64,000 bases of DNA. It comes from Cyprinodon diabolis. Taxonomy: Eukaryota; Chordata; Actinopteri; Cyprinodontiformes; Cyprinodontidae. Under the pieces are notes generated by a model that made no database searches, was not told where the DNA came from, and saw only the letters and a list, made by a program, of their open reading frames with translations. Made by a program: the position numbers and the translations under genes. This document shows, piece by piece, positions 12,991 to 25,252 of the stretch (within the stretch, counting starts at the first letter, position 1; every line of letters starts with the position of its first letter). The stretch is from assembly GCA_030533445.1 (NCBI GenBank), contig CM060069.1:28051337-28115336 (forward strand), given 5' to 3'.

Positions 12991-14727
12991 AATGATTAAA
13001 CGTGGATCCCATAAAATATTGGGCCTCAAAAGTATTTTTATTATTTTATTATTACATTAAATACATACCAGTAGTGCATGTCTACTTAATGGCTTATTTG
13101 ATAACTTATTTTTATAAGTTCTACAATGATGTAACTCGGTTAAATATAACTTGGTCAAACCACCTTTTTGTTTTTTTGACATATGACACATGACTACAAT
13201 GCTTTTACAAGTGGATTATCTGACTTTAAGGCCTTCTTTAAGTTTCATGCTGGTTATTTTAGTCACAAGTAAGCTCTGTTTTTAAGGGGAAGGAGCAGTT
13301 ACAGGGTCAATATAACACATTCTTATTTTTGTTACCTACACCTTGAAGATCAAACTTCAACTTACAGAAGTATAAACTGCTCTCCTATTTGAAGTTTGAA
13401 CTCAACTGGAAAAATCGATGTAGCCGACCTCAGAGATTGTGTCTAAAGAGTTTTAACATTTTTATAAATTCAATTTTAAATACAAAATTTAAAATCTAAA
13501 TATTTTTTAAAGGTGCTGCCTAAACCTTATACAATTTTTTATTTATTTTTACAGTAATTAGTCTTTTTATGTTTACAAACAGGATTAATACTCCGCTTAG
13601 TTGAAACATTTTTCTACAGAGAATCATAAAATGTTCCTTGCCAAGATCTGATTAATGATCAGCGGGCCAAAACTAAAAAAGGGAAAAAACAAATAAACAG
13701 AGAAGCAAAAAAACAAAAAACAAAATGCTTTCCCCTGGATATTATGAACAGGAAAATAAATGAAATGAAAGTTGGACAGAGCTCATTATTATATATGCAT
13801 AAATAGAGAAGCTAAATTAAAATCTATGACTTTAAGAGAATCATCAGGTCATTTTTATGTAGCTAATTTTGTGAGTTATAGTGAAAAATAAATAATTAAA
13901 AAGTCTGAGTTGGAAAATATATAGGAAAAACAAAAGAAAACACAAAATCATGAGTCAGGAAAGGTTTGATCATAATCTGCAAACTATAAGTAGCGTTTCT
14001 TCAGTCCTTGACATAATCGAAAACTTTTTTAGATTACTTGCTGTCCTACTGCTTCCATTCCACGATCGCTGGTTGAAAAACTCTAATTTGTTGACCAATA
14101 CCAGACTGAAACTGGCAACTGACCCTTCCTACTCCCAACATGGTCTGCTTGGTTTAAATAAATAGCTTGATTTTCCTGGAACTGTGAATGAGGGTGAGCT
14201 ACAGTTTCCCTGATCTAAGCTCTTTTTGACACAGTAAGCAGAGCTGCATGGGATATGAGACGACACAAGGCAGGGTTCTGATATGCATGTGAATGTGAGC
14301 ATGCATGGAAATGAATGTGTGCAAGTTGAACATAGACAAAGAAAAAAAAAGGAGTGAGGAATCAAAATGTGAATAACAACTTATATCTATGTGGAAATAG
14401 AGAACTGTCATATGTTTTTTTGGAGTTGGGCCAATAGAGCATATGAATGTTGGGTAGAATCCTGAATGATGTAGTCATTACAGTGCAACATAAAATCTGA
14501 AACAGCTGGTATTTTGGAAAACTCAAACCCAATGGCATTTTACTCTTATAAAGCTGTGATGATGTCAGTCAGCTTGCCATGGACTGCAGGTGTTAAAGGT
14601 AACAGGGTGTTGGCATAATTTTTTTTTGTTAGGTATGGTGTGATTTCTGATTCAAAAGATAAATAAAACATTAAGAATTTGGGGCATGCATCCCTAAATT
14701 GAATCCCCAACCCAATTTATCAGTACT

Positions 14728-14880
14728 AACTAGAGATAAACCAATAGATGAGCCGGCCAATTTCTTTAGCATTATTTCTTCTTCTAACAGCATTGGCCGA
14801 TATGCGAATGTATTCTGTGATTCTTTAATGCATTTAGCAGCGATGCCTTGATCTCAAGGCAATAACATGCATTGCCACTA
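14728..14880. mobile_element. possible hAT MITE fragment
   Basis: The start TAGAGATAAACCAATAGATGA and the later phrase TTGGCCGATATGCG resemble the TAGAGATGCACCGAT-type ends of family-B MITEs. No second end or duplication can be set, so the call is weak. Confidence 0.25.
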
Positions 14881-15275
14881 CCGCCTTTAACTCTTTGTTG
14901 TTGTCTTTTTTAATTGTTGAAAACTTTTTTTTTGTTTTAATTCAGACTCGTTTTAAAAGATGTTGTCATTTTTAACAAGTAAATGAAAGAAGAGAGAGCA
15001 ATTTTCAAACATAAGCACTAAATTACATATATAACAATTATATATGTCAATTGGATGTCAATTTTGTTTTGTCTATAGTGGTTCACCTAATATGAAGTTT
15101 CTCATTCAATGATTAAGTCAGGTCTAAAGAATCTGAAAATAATTCCGCTTGCAATATAATCAAAACTTTAAAAAAAGAAAAAACAAATAAACCTGAAAAT
15201 TTGGAAAATAAAATTGAACACCCTTGATCTAAATGCACCTTTTAGCATAAGACAAATATAAATAAATACATAAAA

Positions 15276-15621
15276 TAGAATTGCACAAAAAAAAAAAAAA
15301 AAATTTCTGATCTAATCCAATACAGATACGTATCGGCTGATATCTGATCCGATTCAACTGTTGAATGATTGTAACATGTCTTGCCATGTGAGTGAAGGCT
15401 TTAGCCTCCACATAAACATGGTTAAGAAAAAAAATTAACACAGATATAAATTTTATTTATAATAGTTATTAACGCAGCGAAAATAAATAAATGAAAATTC
15501 CATTAAAAGTGCAATGGATTGAATCTCTGATATCCGATATGAAATCAACAATATCCGATCCAGCTAATTAGTCAATATCTGAGTCGGTATCAGATCCAGG
15601 TATCAGATCGGTGCATCTCTA
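15276..15621. mobile_element. hAT-type MITE (family B)
   Basis: Left end TAGAATTGCAC followed by a poly-A run, then GATCTAATCCAATACAGATACG; right end ...GATCCAGGTATCAGATCGG and TGCATCTCTA. The two ends are inverted relatives (TAGAxxTGCACxxAT...). Multiple TATCxGAT/ATCGG phrases fill the subterminal regions. No convincing 8-bp duplication remains (ACATAAAA versus AAAAATAA), so the insertion is old or the ends have been altered. Interior similarity to 1860-1915 defines the family. Confidence 0.55.
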
Positions 15622-18004
15622 AAAAATAATAATCAAACAAGATAGAGGATTTATGATGTGAGGCACAGTTTACTTATTTTTAGAACATAACCATTACCTT
15701 CAGTCAGATTACCTGCAGTTATTTCTATTCCTCATAATTTATCAAACCGTAGCAGGTTATTTTAGACACCAAAAAAACAGGAAATCTGCATCAGTGAGTA
15801 ACATCTGATAGCTGGATCAGAAATAAAGAAACGTAATTTACCATTGGGGTGGTTATATTAACATTTTATTAAATAGTTACAAAATAATTGACTATATGGA
15901 GACTGCAATACAGCTGAGAGGATACGATACTGAGGATAGACACATGCTGGTTTGATTTGTTTTTGTTAAATAACTCCATTGAGTAAAAATAAAATGTTGC
16001 ACTTAATCTGTACTGTAACTCTGTGCTCTACAACAATTACAGTCTGGACTCTCGACATTTCCAACAAGGTCAATTTGAAGCAACTGCTGCAATTGACACT
16101 GCTGATAATGCTCATAAAACATCTAACTCATTCATTAAGATGGCTGGATAATCAGTCAATGGGAGCACTTGTAACAGAGCTCCAATAGAAGACAGTCAAA
16201 CAGAGTCCAATAGTGAAAGAAATGGCTTTCTTCATAGTTTGGTTCAGCTTCAGTCTATCCAAAACGTCTCAAGCTGGGAACCTTACAAGGCCATCTCTCT
16301 GCCCCAGCCTCTCTCCGTCCTAACTGTCCTGCTTTATTTCCCTCTCTGCCTTGGATCTCGTTTCTCTGTCACTCCGACCTCTTCCTGGATTCCACACAGA
16401 GGTGAAAGGAAACAGGAACGGCTGCTGTAGTTGGCAACACAATCTTCGTTTCTTCTCTTTTTGCAGCACTCACACACACACCTCACACACACAGAGTCAA
16501 TATTCCTGTTTTGGTGGCTTTGTTCCTTTGCCAGTTGGGAAGATGTTTCCTCAAACATGATGAAAGCCATCCCTGTTCCTGCCGATGACATGCAGAGGGG
16601 GGAGGTGGGTGTTTGCATGTGTATTTGCATGTGTGCAAGATCAACAACACAGATAGATATGGTCAGCAGGATGGATCTGAATCAGCAGAGCGCAGATGGG
16701 TCCTTTATTACAGTGTTAGGAGGAGGAACGTTCAAAACAGTAGCACTCTCTGTTGCCTGCTACCCCATTGCACAGTCACTCCTTCAGCGCTGCACCAGTG
16801 GGACTACAAACTCCCTGTTGTGCTTACAGAAACCTTGGCAGCCAGGCTTACATGTTGCCCAATAAGGAAAGCTTTTGCTAAAGCTTTAGCCAATTGGATT
16901 AGAGTTACATTTCCTTGACTTGATTCCAAAACGTGCTGCTGTAAGCGCAAATCTTAGATGCGGTGAGAAGACTCAAGTTTCACGGATAGGGACCAGAGCT
17001 CAAGTGGTGCTGGGCAGACCAAGTAGAAAGACATCCTGTCTCTTTCTGGGACTCTAAACAGTTTTTTTTTTTAGCGGGGAACATAACATAAACTGGAGCT
17101 GGACCTCTGACAAAGAACAGACATTTAGGGGGTTTACATAAAGGAAGAACCACAGCAAGTGATCACAGCAAACAGACGAGGGAAAACAACAGGACCGAAA
17201 CATGCACAAATTTTATTCAGGTTCTTCCCATATCACTTCAGTACATATAGTGTTTTTATTTTTATGGCTGTTTGGTTTTATTGGTCCTTATTCATGATCA
17301 TATGAGTAAAAATCACCTGGCCCGACTAAATAAACGAAACAGGGATTCTAAGTGGCAGGTTGATTTTAGGGCAAAATTCTCCATATGCCATATACAGGTT
17401 TTCCATCCACGTACTATAATGGCTTTGTTTGTCCTTAATCTGGGTGCAGCCACAAGTAGGTTCCATTAGTGGAAATGAAATCCATGTCTAAATCCATGAA
17501 GGCAAGCAATGTAAACCCGCCTGAATCACCTGACTGTTAACAGGAACATCAAACACTAAAGGCTACATAGAATACTTGTAAAACATAGAGAACAGATCAT
17601 TGTTCCGTCAGATTTCATATATTTGGTGCACAACGGGGGTATTTAAAAAAAAAAAACGATGCTACTGTAAAATAAATATACCTACAGTTTATATTTTAAG
17701 GTTTTTACACAATTTTACCAGGTATGTAAAAATGTGGAAGGGGGTGTGCATTTGAAAACGACATCTATGTCTGATTTATCTGTTTGGCACAACATAATTT
17801 AAAGAGAAGCATTTAAAAAAGCAGCGCAAACCTTGTTCCCTTAAAGAAATCACAATCCAGCCTTTATATGTTTATATAGGCAAAGGGGGAAGAGTTCAAT
17901 GATTAGTCAACGCTTAGGAGAAATTAATATACTTAAACTTTAACTTATATAGATTTATCAATAAGGCACTTTCTGGCTATTACCAGTGTTCTTTTTTAAT
18001 GTGT

Positions 18005-18008
<4 letters not shown>
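15622..18008. other. non-coding DNA, no gene seen
   Basis: Includes a 144-codon and a 101-codon overlapping frame at 16431-16918 that share no motif with any family I know and have unremarkable composition. A short CACACACACACC run lies near 16471. I see no SINE, LINE or transposon end. Confidence 0.45.

Positions 18009-18010
<2 letters not shown>

Positions 18011-18070
<60 letters not shown>
18011..18070. repeat. (TA)30 microsatellite
   Basis: Uninterrupted TA dinucleotides for about 60 bp, followed by a short T run. It translates to an Ile-Tyr repeat on the minus strand, which is an artefact of the microsatellite. Confidence 0.95.
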
Positions 18071-18075
<5 letters not shown>

Positions 18076-20453
18076 TTTTCCTTTTAGGTCTGACATGTCA
18101 ACTTCCCAAGTAACTATGACGCATAACAATAAAATGTTTACATTATAAAAATTACAATTAATACATGGTAGTACTGGAAAATAAATCCTAATTTTAATAT
18201 TTAAAAATGTAGCCAAGTCAATGGCTCAAGCTATTGGTTTCTAACCAATACGTCATTTTCATTTTAATCAAATGTACAGCAAAGAACTGACGGAAAAAGA
18301 AGGGACTTCTAAATTTTAGTAAATATTTTGAGTTTTTCCTATTTCGACCTGGTGCTCATTAATCAGTGCTTTAAAAAAAAAAAGGACAAAATACATTTAC
18401 CATTTCCATGAGTGGCTGAATAGTGCATTTAGAGTCTGGATTTTACACCAAGGTAAAGTCTGGATGTGAACACACCCTGACTCCACCTCTTCCTCCAGCA
18501 AACTGACACACTCCTCTGTCTGCAGTACAAGAGGAGTATTATAGAGCTGCAACCAGCAACACCCCAACTCCTTGTTACTACTCCATACATGAGCTCTATA
18601 TCTGGGCACAAGGAGCTGAACTGCCTTAAAACAAAGACACCCCACATCAATGGTGTAACGACACAACAATAGGCCCATAAACAACATCATCATCAACTTC
18701 ATCATTCTTCACCTTAACTAGTCATGGATATACTTTAGTATATTCTGCTGTAAAATGAGTCTTATCGCGCTACCTTGAGTTTCACAGCCCCCTCCCTCCT
18801 CACCCACGCCCTCTCCATTCATCTCCTGGTCGCAATCTTTACTCACTGCAGCAGCAATGTCCACCTCTTAATATTCGGTTCTTTGAAAGAACATTTTTAT
18901 TTTGGAAAGTTTTTTTTCCGTTCTTCCAGCAGCTTTTCTCTCCCTTTTCATCTCTGGAATCCGCTTAAGCACCTCTTTTTTGTATCCATCGTCGCTAACA
19001 CATTGTACATAACGGTTACGGTTTTAATCTACTCTCTGGATTACCCATAATTCCAAGTCTTAGTGTAAAAAATAAAATACTCTTTATTGCGGTTTGAAAC
19101 ATATTATAGGGGTGTATTTTTTTACCAACCGTCTAATGAACTACACACAGTTATTAACATAGTAATTAAAAGTACCACTGTCTGCTTTTCTATTGGTGTT
19201 GTGTTTAAACGGCTCACCATCATGTTGAAATCTGGCATATGTTGGGGTATAAATATGGTCCAGTCAGTCATGGTAGTATCATGGTAGATGGGTTTAAGAG
19301 GAATTTTTTGCACGTCACATCTGCAAAGAGACGTCCTAGTCAACAATTGTGTACGGCGGGGGGGGGGGCAACCAGATGTCAGTGACGGGGCCCCTAATAG
19401 GTCGGGGGCCGTAAGCAACTACATAGTTATGCCATTGCCCCATATTAATACTCTAACTAGGGTATGTATCCCTGAGTGTGGGTTTGCAGGTCACCTCATG
19501 CACATGAAACTGGGTGGAGCAAACAAAAATAACCCAAAGGCATTAGTCAGTCTGGGCGAACACCAGGGACCAGGACCTGATAAACCAGCACAGACTGCAG
19601 GAGCACAGCAGATAGCAGCTCCATTAATTAGCCAGTGAATCAGAACTGTTGCCAGCCACTTACTGTAAACACCACGCAGGAAAGAAGTCATTACACTGAA
19701 GCTGGGAGGTTAACGAGTGGATATGGGCTTGTTATGATCTCCCCCCTCTGTTGTTGGAGGAATTAAAGGAAGTTTAGTTTACAATTACAGCACAGGTGTA
19801 GGTATGCAAACAAGCTGGTTCAGCAAGAAATCGGGGGCGCAGTTTCATCGTTTCTTCTTTTCAGGCACGCTTAAAAAAAACAAAAACCCTGAGGTCGCTG
19901 CTGCAGCTGCTGCGTGGGGAAATGGTTTAACCTGAGAGCCTCAGGAAATTACTTTTAGTTCCCTAAAGCGGCGCGCTGACAAGATTAAAAAAGAGAACAA
20001 AAAGTAGGTGACTGATAACCTTTTTTTTTCTCTTTGCGAGTGCCACCTCAACCCCTAGGTCAATAAAATGCCCAGGCAGACTCCATAGACATCTCATTCT
20101 ATAATGCAGGAAGTGGCCAAACACCTGCAACCAAAACTTATAGTATTATTAATTTAATCACACACACACACACACAAAATCTTGAAAAAAGCTGTTACAA
20201 CATCAACGTTAAGGAAAGTTCATATTTTCACTTATTGTTCCTCTTTTTACCTTGGCACAGACACGCGAAAGCAAAAATGTGTATATAAAAAAAACATAAA
20301 TGTTTGTAAATATCCATAGATTTATCAGACATAAACATGATTATAAACCAAAAGACCCTAATATCCTGCACTTGTTGTAAAATGGAATGTCCGATGTGAG
20401 AAACGCTTGTAAACAGGAGTGAAAAATGAAAAACAGAAAGAAAACACCAGGTA
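18071..20453. other. non-coding DNA, no gene seen; one GC-richer patch
   Basis: The patch 19300-19660 is GC-richer than its neighbours, with a G9 run near 19360 and the phrase GGGGCCCCTAATAGGTCGGGG, which looks transposon-derived, though I cannot place it. A short (CA)n lies at 20160-20176. The 18430-18710 part is open for 102 codons on the minus strand without any recognised motif. Confidence 0.45.
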
Positions 20454-20459
20454 ACTTAC

Positions 20460-20720
20460 TGTTAGTAGATAATTATTTGGAATCCGTCACTGAAACAAAA
20501 CAGTAAAAAAAAAAAATCCAACAGAGTGCAGGGAAAAAAGCTCAACACGAGAAATAACAGAGCAGTCCAGTCCCAACGAGGACAAGTCGGCACTAAGAGC
20601 GCCTTGACAACCGGAGCAGCGAAAGCGAGCCAAGAGTATGGCAAGCCACTTTAGTATATAATATCGGTCAGCTCGGCTCCACCTCGCGCAAACCACAGGG
20701 AGGCGTCGGAGCCGCTCCAC
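20460..20720 (-). other. possible untranslated exon of a minus-strand transcript
   Basis: On the minus strand the sequence ends at a strong 5' splice-site match: ...TACTAACA then GTAAGT, with the boundary between 20460 and 20459. Upstream lies a T-rich stretch (20510-20520) ending in TTTTGTTTCAG, a good 3' splice site that would bound a 30-nt exon (20460-20489), and before that a moderately CpG-rich block (20540-20720). All three frames of the 30-nt piece contain stops, so it could only be untranslated. Both splice motifs are short enough to occur by chance, and no transcript evidence is available. Confidence 0.2.
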
Positions 20721-22490
20721 TTAAAACAAAAAAATTGTTGGAATTAGAACTATTGCTTTAATTCTTAAAACTTAATTTAAAGAAAGAAAGAAATAAAGAC
20801 AAGATAATTGATGTACCAGCCATTCAACACAGAGTAACTCCAGGAGTTTTACCAAAAAAGTTAAGAGAGATAAAAAAGAGAAAACATTGACAATCAAAAA
20901 TGCTATATATGAAAGGCTTAGATTAAAATACGAAAACGTGACAAAAATCACACAAAAGATTTATAAAAATTACAAAAATCAAACATGTATGCATATGTAT
21001 ATATGAAATGAAAACATATGTGGCCTTTATTGAAAAACGGCACAAAAAAGGTTGTTTTCTGTCAAAAATGAAATAAACGAATAACAGATTGCACCCAACT
21101 TGATATGAAATTGTTTTGAATGTGAACACTTTTTTGTTGCAATCGATCAACAGTGTACCTCTTTTTTTCTGTTCACACTTATAAACCAGCTTCTTCTTTA
21201 GAGATGATGAAAGGTAGAAGTGAGAGGATGCTCGTCCTTGACCAGATCTGACCCTTTTTTTAAGCATCTCTCAGTATTTTTTGCCCATAAATATTTTTGA
21301 CTCTACTGAATCCACATTATTAGCAGATGTAAAAAAAAATGTACCAGTCCTCATGGACTCCATTGTATAACATATAACCTGCTCCAATAGTTTGACCAAA
21401 GTAAGGATGTAGAGAACTTTCCGTAACTGCTGAGTTTGTAGCCAGCTGGCTAGCTATTTTGTATGGAGTTTTTGAATTACATATACAGTTTAAAACCTCT
21501 AAAATGTCATTTTTATCCCCTTCAAAATCTGTTCAGATGAAAGATAAAGTTGCATGAATGAAACAGTTAGGGCTTTTCTTCTACCTATGTGTGGGATTTT
21601 ATTTTCTAAAGGTTGCTTCTTTTTGCCATGCAGCCTGTATGGCAAAAAAAAAAAGAAAATCACAGAAAGATATTTAAGAAATTCAGAACCAAAGAATTCA
21701 CCCTAAAAATATAGTGATACCAGTTGCCCTTAGCATACTTTCTTATTTTTTGGCACATATATTGAAGGCAAATGCTTAACCTGTTTTTCCAACAGTTATT
21801 ACCCCTAAGCTATATTATCCTAAATGTCATTAATGCAGCAGTGCAACTAATATATTTTACTCCTTCTCGTAAATATCAGTACTTTTTAATTTCAAATAAA
21901 AGCATACATACATAACCTTTATTCTAACCTAAACCCAATTCAAATCTTAGTGTCCTTAGACTGTCCCAGCAAAGGCAAATAATACTTGGCCACACAACAC
22001 AAATAAATACCTATTTTTATACAGATATTTTTGGGGCATTAAAAAGATACAAAAATGAATTTAAACATAATTTGCACAGCTGTTAAAATGATAAGGACAG
22101 TGTTTTATTTATATATAGAAATGATAGGGGACACTGGTTAAACACATAAGATCCATCAGTACATTTGATACTAAATCCTGATTAGAGCAGTGGTTTGATC
22201 TTGAGCTGATCTTAGCCTTTAATTATCAATCGTCCAACCAACAAAATCATTGGATAAAACTAAAAACTAGTAAAAATTTGTATTTTGCTTATGTTGACTT
22301 TTAGAAAACATTTCCTCTCACTCTTTTGCTGAAATATTTTGTGAATCTTGCATTATTATCAGAAAAACTTTGTTGCATTGTATTCTTTAGTCATCAAGTA
22401 TAACAATAGTTCTCAGTGTTTCTATTATAAATGTAAAATAACTTTAGAAATAAAATATGACTGACTGACTAAAAATATGTCAAAAACCTG
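20721..22490. other. AT-rich non-coding DNA, no gene seen
   Basis: A minus-strand frame of 114 codons (20923-21267) is composed of AT-rich codons (Lys/Phe/Ile) and shows no domain. Nothing else is recognised. Confidence 0.5.
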
Positions 22491-22494
22491 AACT

Positions 22495-23295
22495 TGTAAC
22501 AGGACGGTTGTTTGATTAAATTCAAAAACTGCTTGCCATAACGCCGCCTGCTGTTCTCTCCTGTCTTGCACGAGACAACAGAAAGCAAAAGAGGGAGAAT
22601 CTCGCTTGAGATGAATGGCGAGATTTGCGCAGACGCGAGCCAGGCAGACTCATTCCGGTGGAGAGAGGCTGAAAATGGCAAGTGCAAAAAAAAGTGCTGC
22701 ATTTACTTAATGGGAAACGGATCGATTGGAGGATAACAAGATGACATGGCGTGAACCACATCTTATATTTGCACCTGTGGAAATCCAGGATTATAGACCA
22801 CGTGGTAACACGAATGTCAAATATATGTTCTAAATCTGAAATTAATTTAACAATAATAATTCTTTATGGCTCAATCAACTATGATTTATCATCTATCCAA
22901 TGATAAATACTAAGATCAGAGCATGTTTATAGCCAATAGCAATTAGTCAATTATTGATGATATTAATGGTACCTCTTTGCAGGAGCAAAACAATGAATCA
23001 CAAACTGAGCAAATCGTGATTACAAAGCAAAAAAAAGTGGCTCCTCTTTATCAAGCAGAATCATTACTCTCTCCCAGACAGTGTTATAAATAATTTAGCA
23101 ATAAAAGCTTGCCTCTGCCTGCCTGCCAGGCTGCATACAGCAGAAAATAATCCTCTCCGGTGCTCGGCATCGATTAAAGAGGGCGTCACCAATTAAAACA
23201 AAGCTAGAAACCAAATGAAGTTTAGTCAACAAAAGCCTGCGACGGGTCAGCCCAGATCAACCAGGGATTAAGAGGCTTCTGTCAACTATCAATAG
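22495..23295. promoter_or_regulatory. candidate conserved regulatory block (homeodomain-like motif cluster)
   Basis: This 0.8-kb block differs from its surroundings: it is more balanced in base composition, has no transposon end and no microsatellite, and carries several motifs bound by homeodomain and related factors in vertebrate enhancers. These include CAATTAG/TCAATTA pairs (22939-22957), TGATTACAAAG (23017-23027), ATCGATTAAAG (23170-23180), CCAATTAAAAC (23191-23201) and CACGTGGTAAC (22799-22809). It lies within 1 kb of the CpG-rich candidate exon at 23.5-23.7 kb. This is pattern recognition only; conservation across fish genomes would be the test. Confidence 0.3.
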
Positions 23296-23303
23296 CCAGT
23301 GGA

Positions 23304-23325
23304 GGGGGGGGGGGGGGGGGGGGGG
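23304..23325. repeat. poly-G tract, 22 bases
   Basis: An uninterrupted run of 22 G, rare in an AT-rich genome and prone to length error in sequencing. It separates the motif-rich block from the CpG-rich block. Confidence 0.9.
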
Positions 23326-23526
23326 CATGCTGTGGAGCAGGAAGAGGAGGGGGGTAGTTTCAGTGCAGATCCAGCAACCAGCCGGGGATGCTGATTGTCC
23401 TGTCCACGGATCGGATGAGAGAATCAGCCATCCATTAGCGGCGATACATTTAACATCACGTCCCATCGCACAGCTCCTTTATAAGAAAATCCCCGCGAGA
23501 GACAGAGAGGAAGAAAAGCAATTTAC

Positions 23527-23720
23527 CTGCGCGCCGCTCAGTCCTGATATCACTTCCCACTCCGTGTTGCTTCCAGGGATGCCGCTCACTCTACAGCTGC
23601 TCTCCGCTCAATTTAGAGCCCTGCTTTGTTCACGTGGCCGCGCGCTCTGCTTGTAATTGGCGGAGCGGCGCGTGCCGTCAGCGCCTGCCCCGCACCTGTG
23701 CGCTACAGCCATACAGGTAT
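23527..23720 (-). promoter_or_regulatory. CpG-rich block: candidate minus-strand promoter and first exon
   Basis: The block holds many CpGs (GCGCGCCGCTC, GGCCGCGCGC, GGCGGAGCGGCGCGTGCCG) in a genome region otherwise poor in CpG. On the minus strand a CCAAT box (GCCAAT, revcomp near 23657-23662) precedes an E-box CACGTG (23631-23636), then about 100 bases of sequence, then a consensus 5' splice site GCGCAG|GTAAAT with the exon's last base at 23527. This looks like an untranslated or short first exon whose intron runs toward lower coordinates. No coding start is obvious and no downstream exon is identified, so the gene is not named. Confidence 0.35.
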
Positions 23721-23749
23721 GGGATGGGATAGCCGATGTGAATCTTACC

Positions 23750-24184
23750 AACTTCCTACCAGAGGCATAGCCAGACATTTTTTATAAGGGTGGCCAGGCA
23801 ATAACCAATGTAGACTGAGGGGTGGCCGAAAGCGGATCGGCACCAGAACCATCAAGAACCTCAGGGTCAATCTACAGTACAACGTTCCAACAGGAAAGAG
23901 CACAACATCCATATTTTCTAAATAAAGACAAACTATATTTTTCTACAGCCTTTTGATTACAAATAGATGCACATATTTAAACATCCATGCTGTCTAAATA
24001 AAAGGTATAGTGGACCAAATGTCTGGGGCGAACATTTTTTCCATTGTCATTACTTACCTACTTTTATAAAAAGAAATTGCTCTGCATAACATTAATATTG
24101 CATGTACTAATATCTACATTAAATTGATTTTTAAGTTATTATTAAAGTAGTTATGTATTTATGATTTCACTGAAAACTCATAGA
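23750..24184. other. non-coding DNA with a transposon-like fragment
   Basis: The phrase near 23763-23850 (AGGCATAGCCAGACATTTTTTATAAGGGTGGCCAGG...GGGGTGGCC) looks like the end of a dispersed repeat but cannot be bounded. The rest is AT-rich and featureless. Confidence 0.35.
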
Positions 24185-24415
24185 GGACTTGCAGAGACAA
24201 ATCCTTTTCAGTCAACCATTCACACCTAAGGAGAATTTAGAGAAGCCAGTTAACCTAACAGTCATGTTTTTGGACTGTGGGAGGAAGCCAGAGTACCGGG
24301 AGAGAACCCACGCATGCTCAGGGAGAACATGCAAACACCATGTAGAAAGATCCCAGGCCGGGAATCGAACCCACAACCTTCTTGCCACTACTCCAAGGAG
24401 CAGCCCCAATATTTT
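24185..24415 (-). repeat. V-SINE-like copy
   Basis: Read on the minus strand: a tRNA-like head with a perfect B box (GGTTCGATTCC, revcomp of 24361-24371), then the very widely conserved fish phrases GTTTGCATGTTCTCCCTGAG, TCTGGCTTCCTCCCACAGTC and CAAAAACATGAC, ending with TTAGGTGTGAATGGTTG. The conserved central segment is the hallmark of the V-SINE superfamily described from fish, although LINE-derived repeats share related phrases. A more diverged copy lies at 55150-55325. Confidence 0.6.
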
Positions 24416-25050
24416 ATGTACTGTGTCAAACAAATTATCAAGCTCCTTGTTTAATGATTTTTAGCTGACACTTGTTTTTACGTTAATAGTGATTTGTAAC
24501 TGACTTTGTTTTATATCAATAAACGATTCTATTGTTTGAATTGTGTAAATAAAAGTGTTGTTGAAATCCAAATCTTCTTAAAGAAAGGTCCACTTTTTGA
24601 GTAAAAACTACTTGGTAAAAAGACTAATCAAACACAAAATAACTAATAAAAACATTTGGTAAAAAAAAATAAAAATAAAAAATTGATTTTGACCTAAACA
24701 TTAACTGTGTGTCTTTTTCTGGAGCACCAATAAAAGAAAATAATTTCTTTGTTATTCAATGAAGCTACTCTCACTGGATGGAGCAGCCAAACGTTTTACT
24801 CAAGTTGGAGTATTTATATTTTATAAAGATTACAATTCAATTCAAGTTAGTTTATTTATACAGCCCTAATTCACATTACATGCAATCTCAATGCACTTTA
24901 CAATTCACCCAGATCATATAGTCAATTGATTCAAAGTTTTCTATCTAAGGAAAACCAAAATATCACTCAAGTAAAAGTAAAGTATTTTTGCCAAAAAATT
25001 AATCAAGTAACTGTGACTGAGTAAATGTAGCTAGGTACGACAAGTAGATC
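24416..25050. mobile_element. degenerate DNA-transposon derivative, interrupted by a LINE tail
   Basis: Two halves (about 24590-24832 and 24963-25040) contain phrases such as TTTTACTCAAGTTGGAGTA and CACTCAAGTAAAAGTAAAG that recall the ends of the 2.4-3.0 kb element. The LINE tail at 24833-24962 sits between them. The Tc1 element has its TA target immediately to the right, so this is a stack of at least three insertions. Boundaries are approximate. Confidence 0.35.
24833..24962 (-). mobile_element. 5'-truncated LINE 3' end
   Basis: On the minus strand it reads ...ATAGAAAACTTTGAATCAATTGACTATATGATCTGG..., then GTAAAGTGCATTGAGAT, TATAAATAAAC and the GAATTGAATTG tail. It is the same 3' end as at 8435-8748 (which has ATAGAAAACTTAGAATCAATT and GTAAAGTGCCTTGAGAT) but only 130 bp long. 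Confidence 0.65.
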
Positions 25051-25052
25051 TA

Positions 25053-25252
25053 CAGTGGGGAAAAAAAGTATTTAGTCAGCCACCAATAGTGCAAGTTCTC
25101 CCACTTAAAAAGATGAGAGAGGCCGGTAATTTTCATCATAGATATACCTCAACTATGAGAGACAAAATGAGAAAAAAAAATCCAGAAAATCACATTGTCT
25201 GATTTTTAAAGAATTTATTTGCAAAATATGGTGGAAAATAAGTATTTGGTCA
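25053..25252 (+). repeat. left terminal inverted repeat of the Tc1 element
   Basis: About 200 bp, inverted relative to 26457-26655. It differs from the right copy by A/C near position 9 of the repeat, a 2-bp AG indel in GATGAGAGAGG and one A/G transition (CATCATAG versus CATCGTAG). Confidence 0.85.

Larger units (their letters stand above)
8873..14720. other. non-coding DNA, no gene seen
   Basis: Nearly 6 kb with only short chance open frames. It includes a short (TA)n at 9787-9800, (AAT)n at 9869-9911, a GACAGACAGACAG run near 12330, and a T tract at 12945-12971. The 11640-12000 part is more GC-balanced than its surroundings and reads as a 62-codon frame, but has no codon signature or motif I can use. 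A 9630-9720 phrase (GGGGGATGTGGGCCTCTGGG...TGGGGCCCTATGCAGA) looks like a transposon fragment that I cannot place. Confidence 0.5.

Noticed and set aside
16431..16918. Overlapping plus-strand frames of 144 and 101 codons
   Set aside because: No motif, no codon preference visible, no splice or promoter context; both frames are open over the same bases, as expected by chance in a GC-balanced stretch.
24357..24375. A tRNA gene suggested by the perfect B box
   Set aside because: The surrounding sequence does not fold as a tRNA with acceptor stem and continues into the conserved V-SINE-like body, so it is a SINE head.
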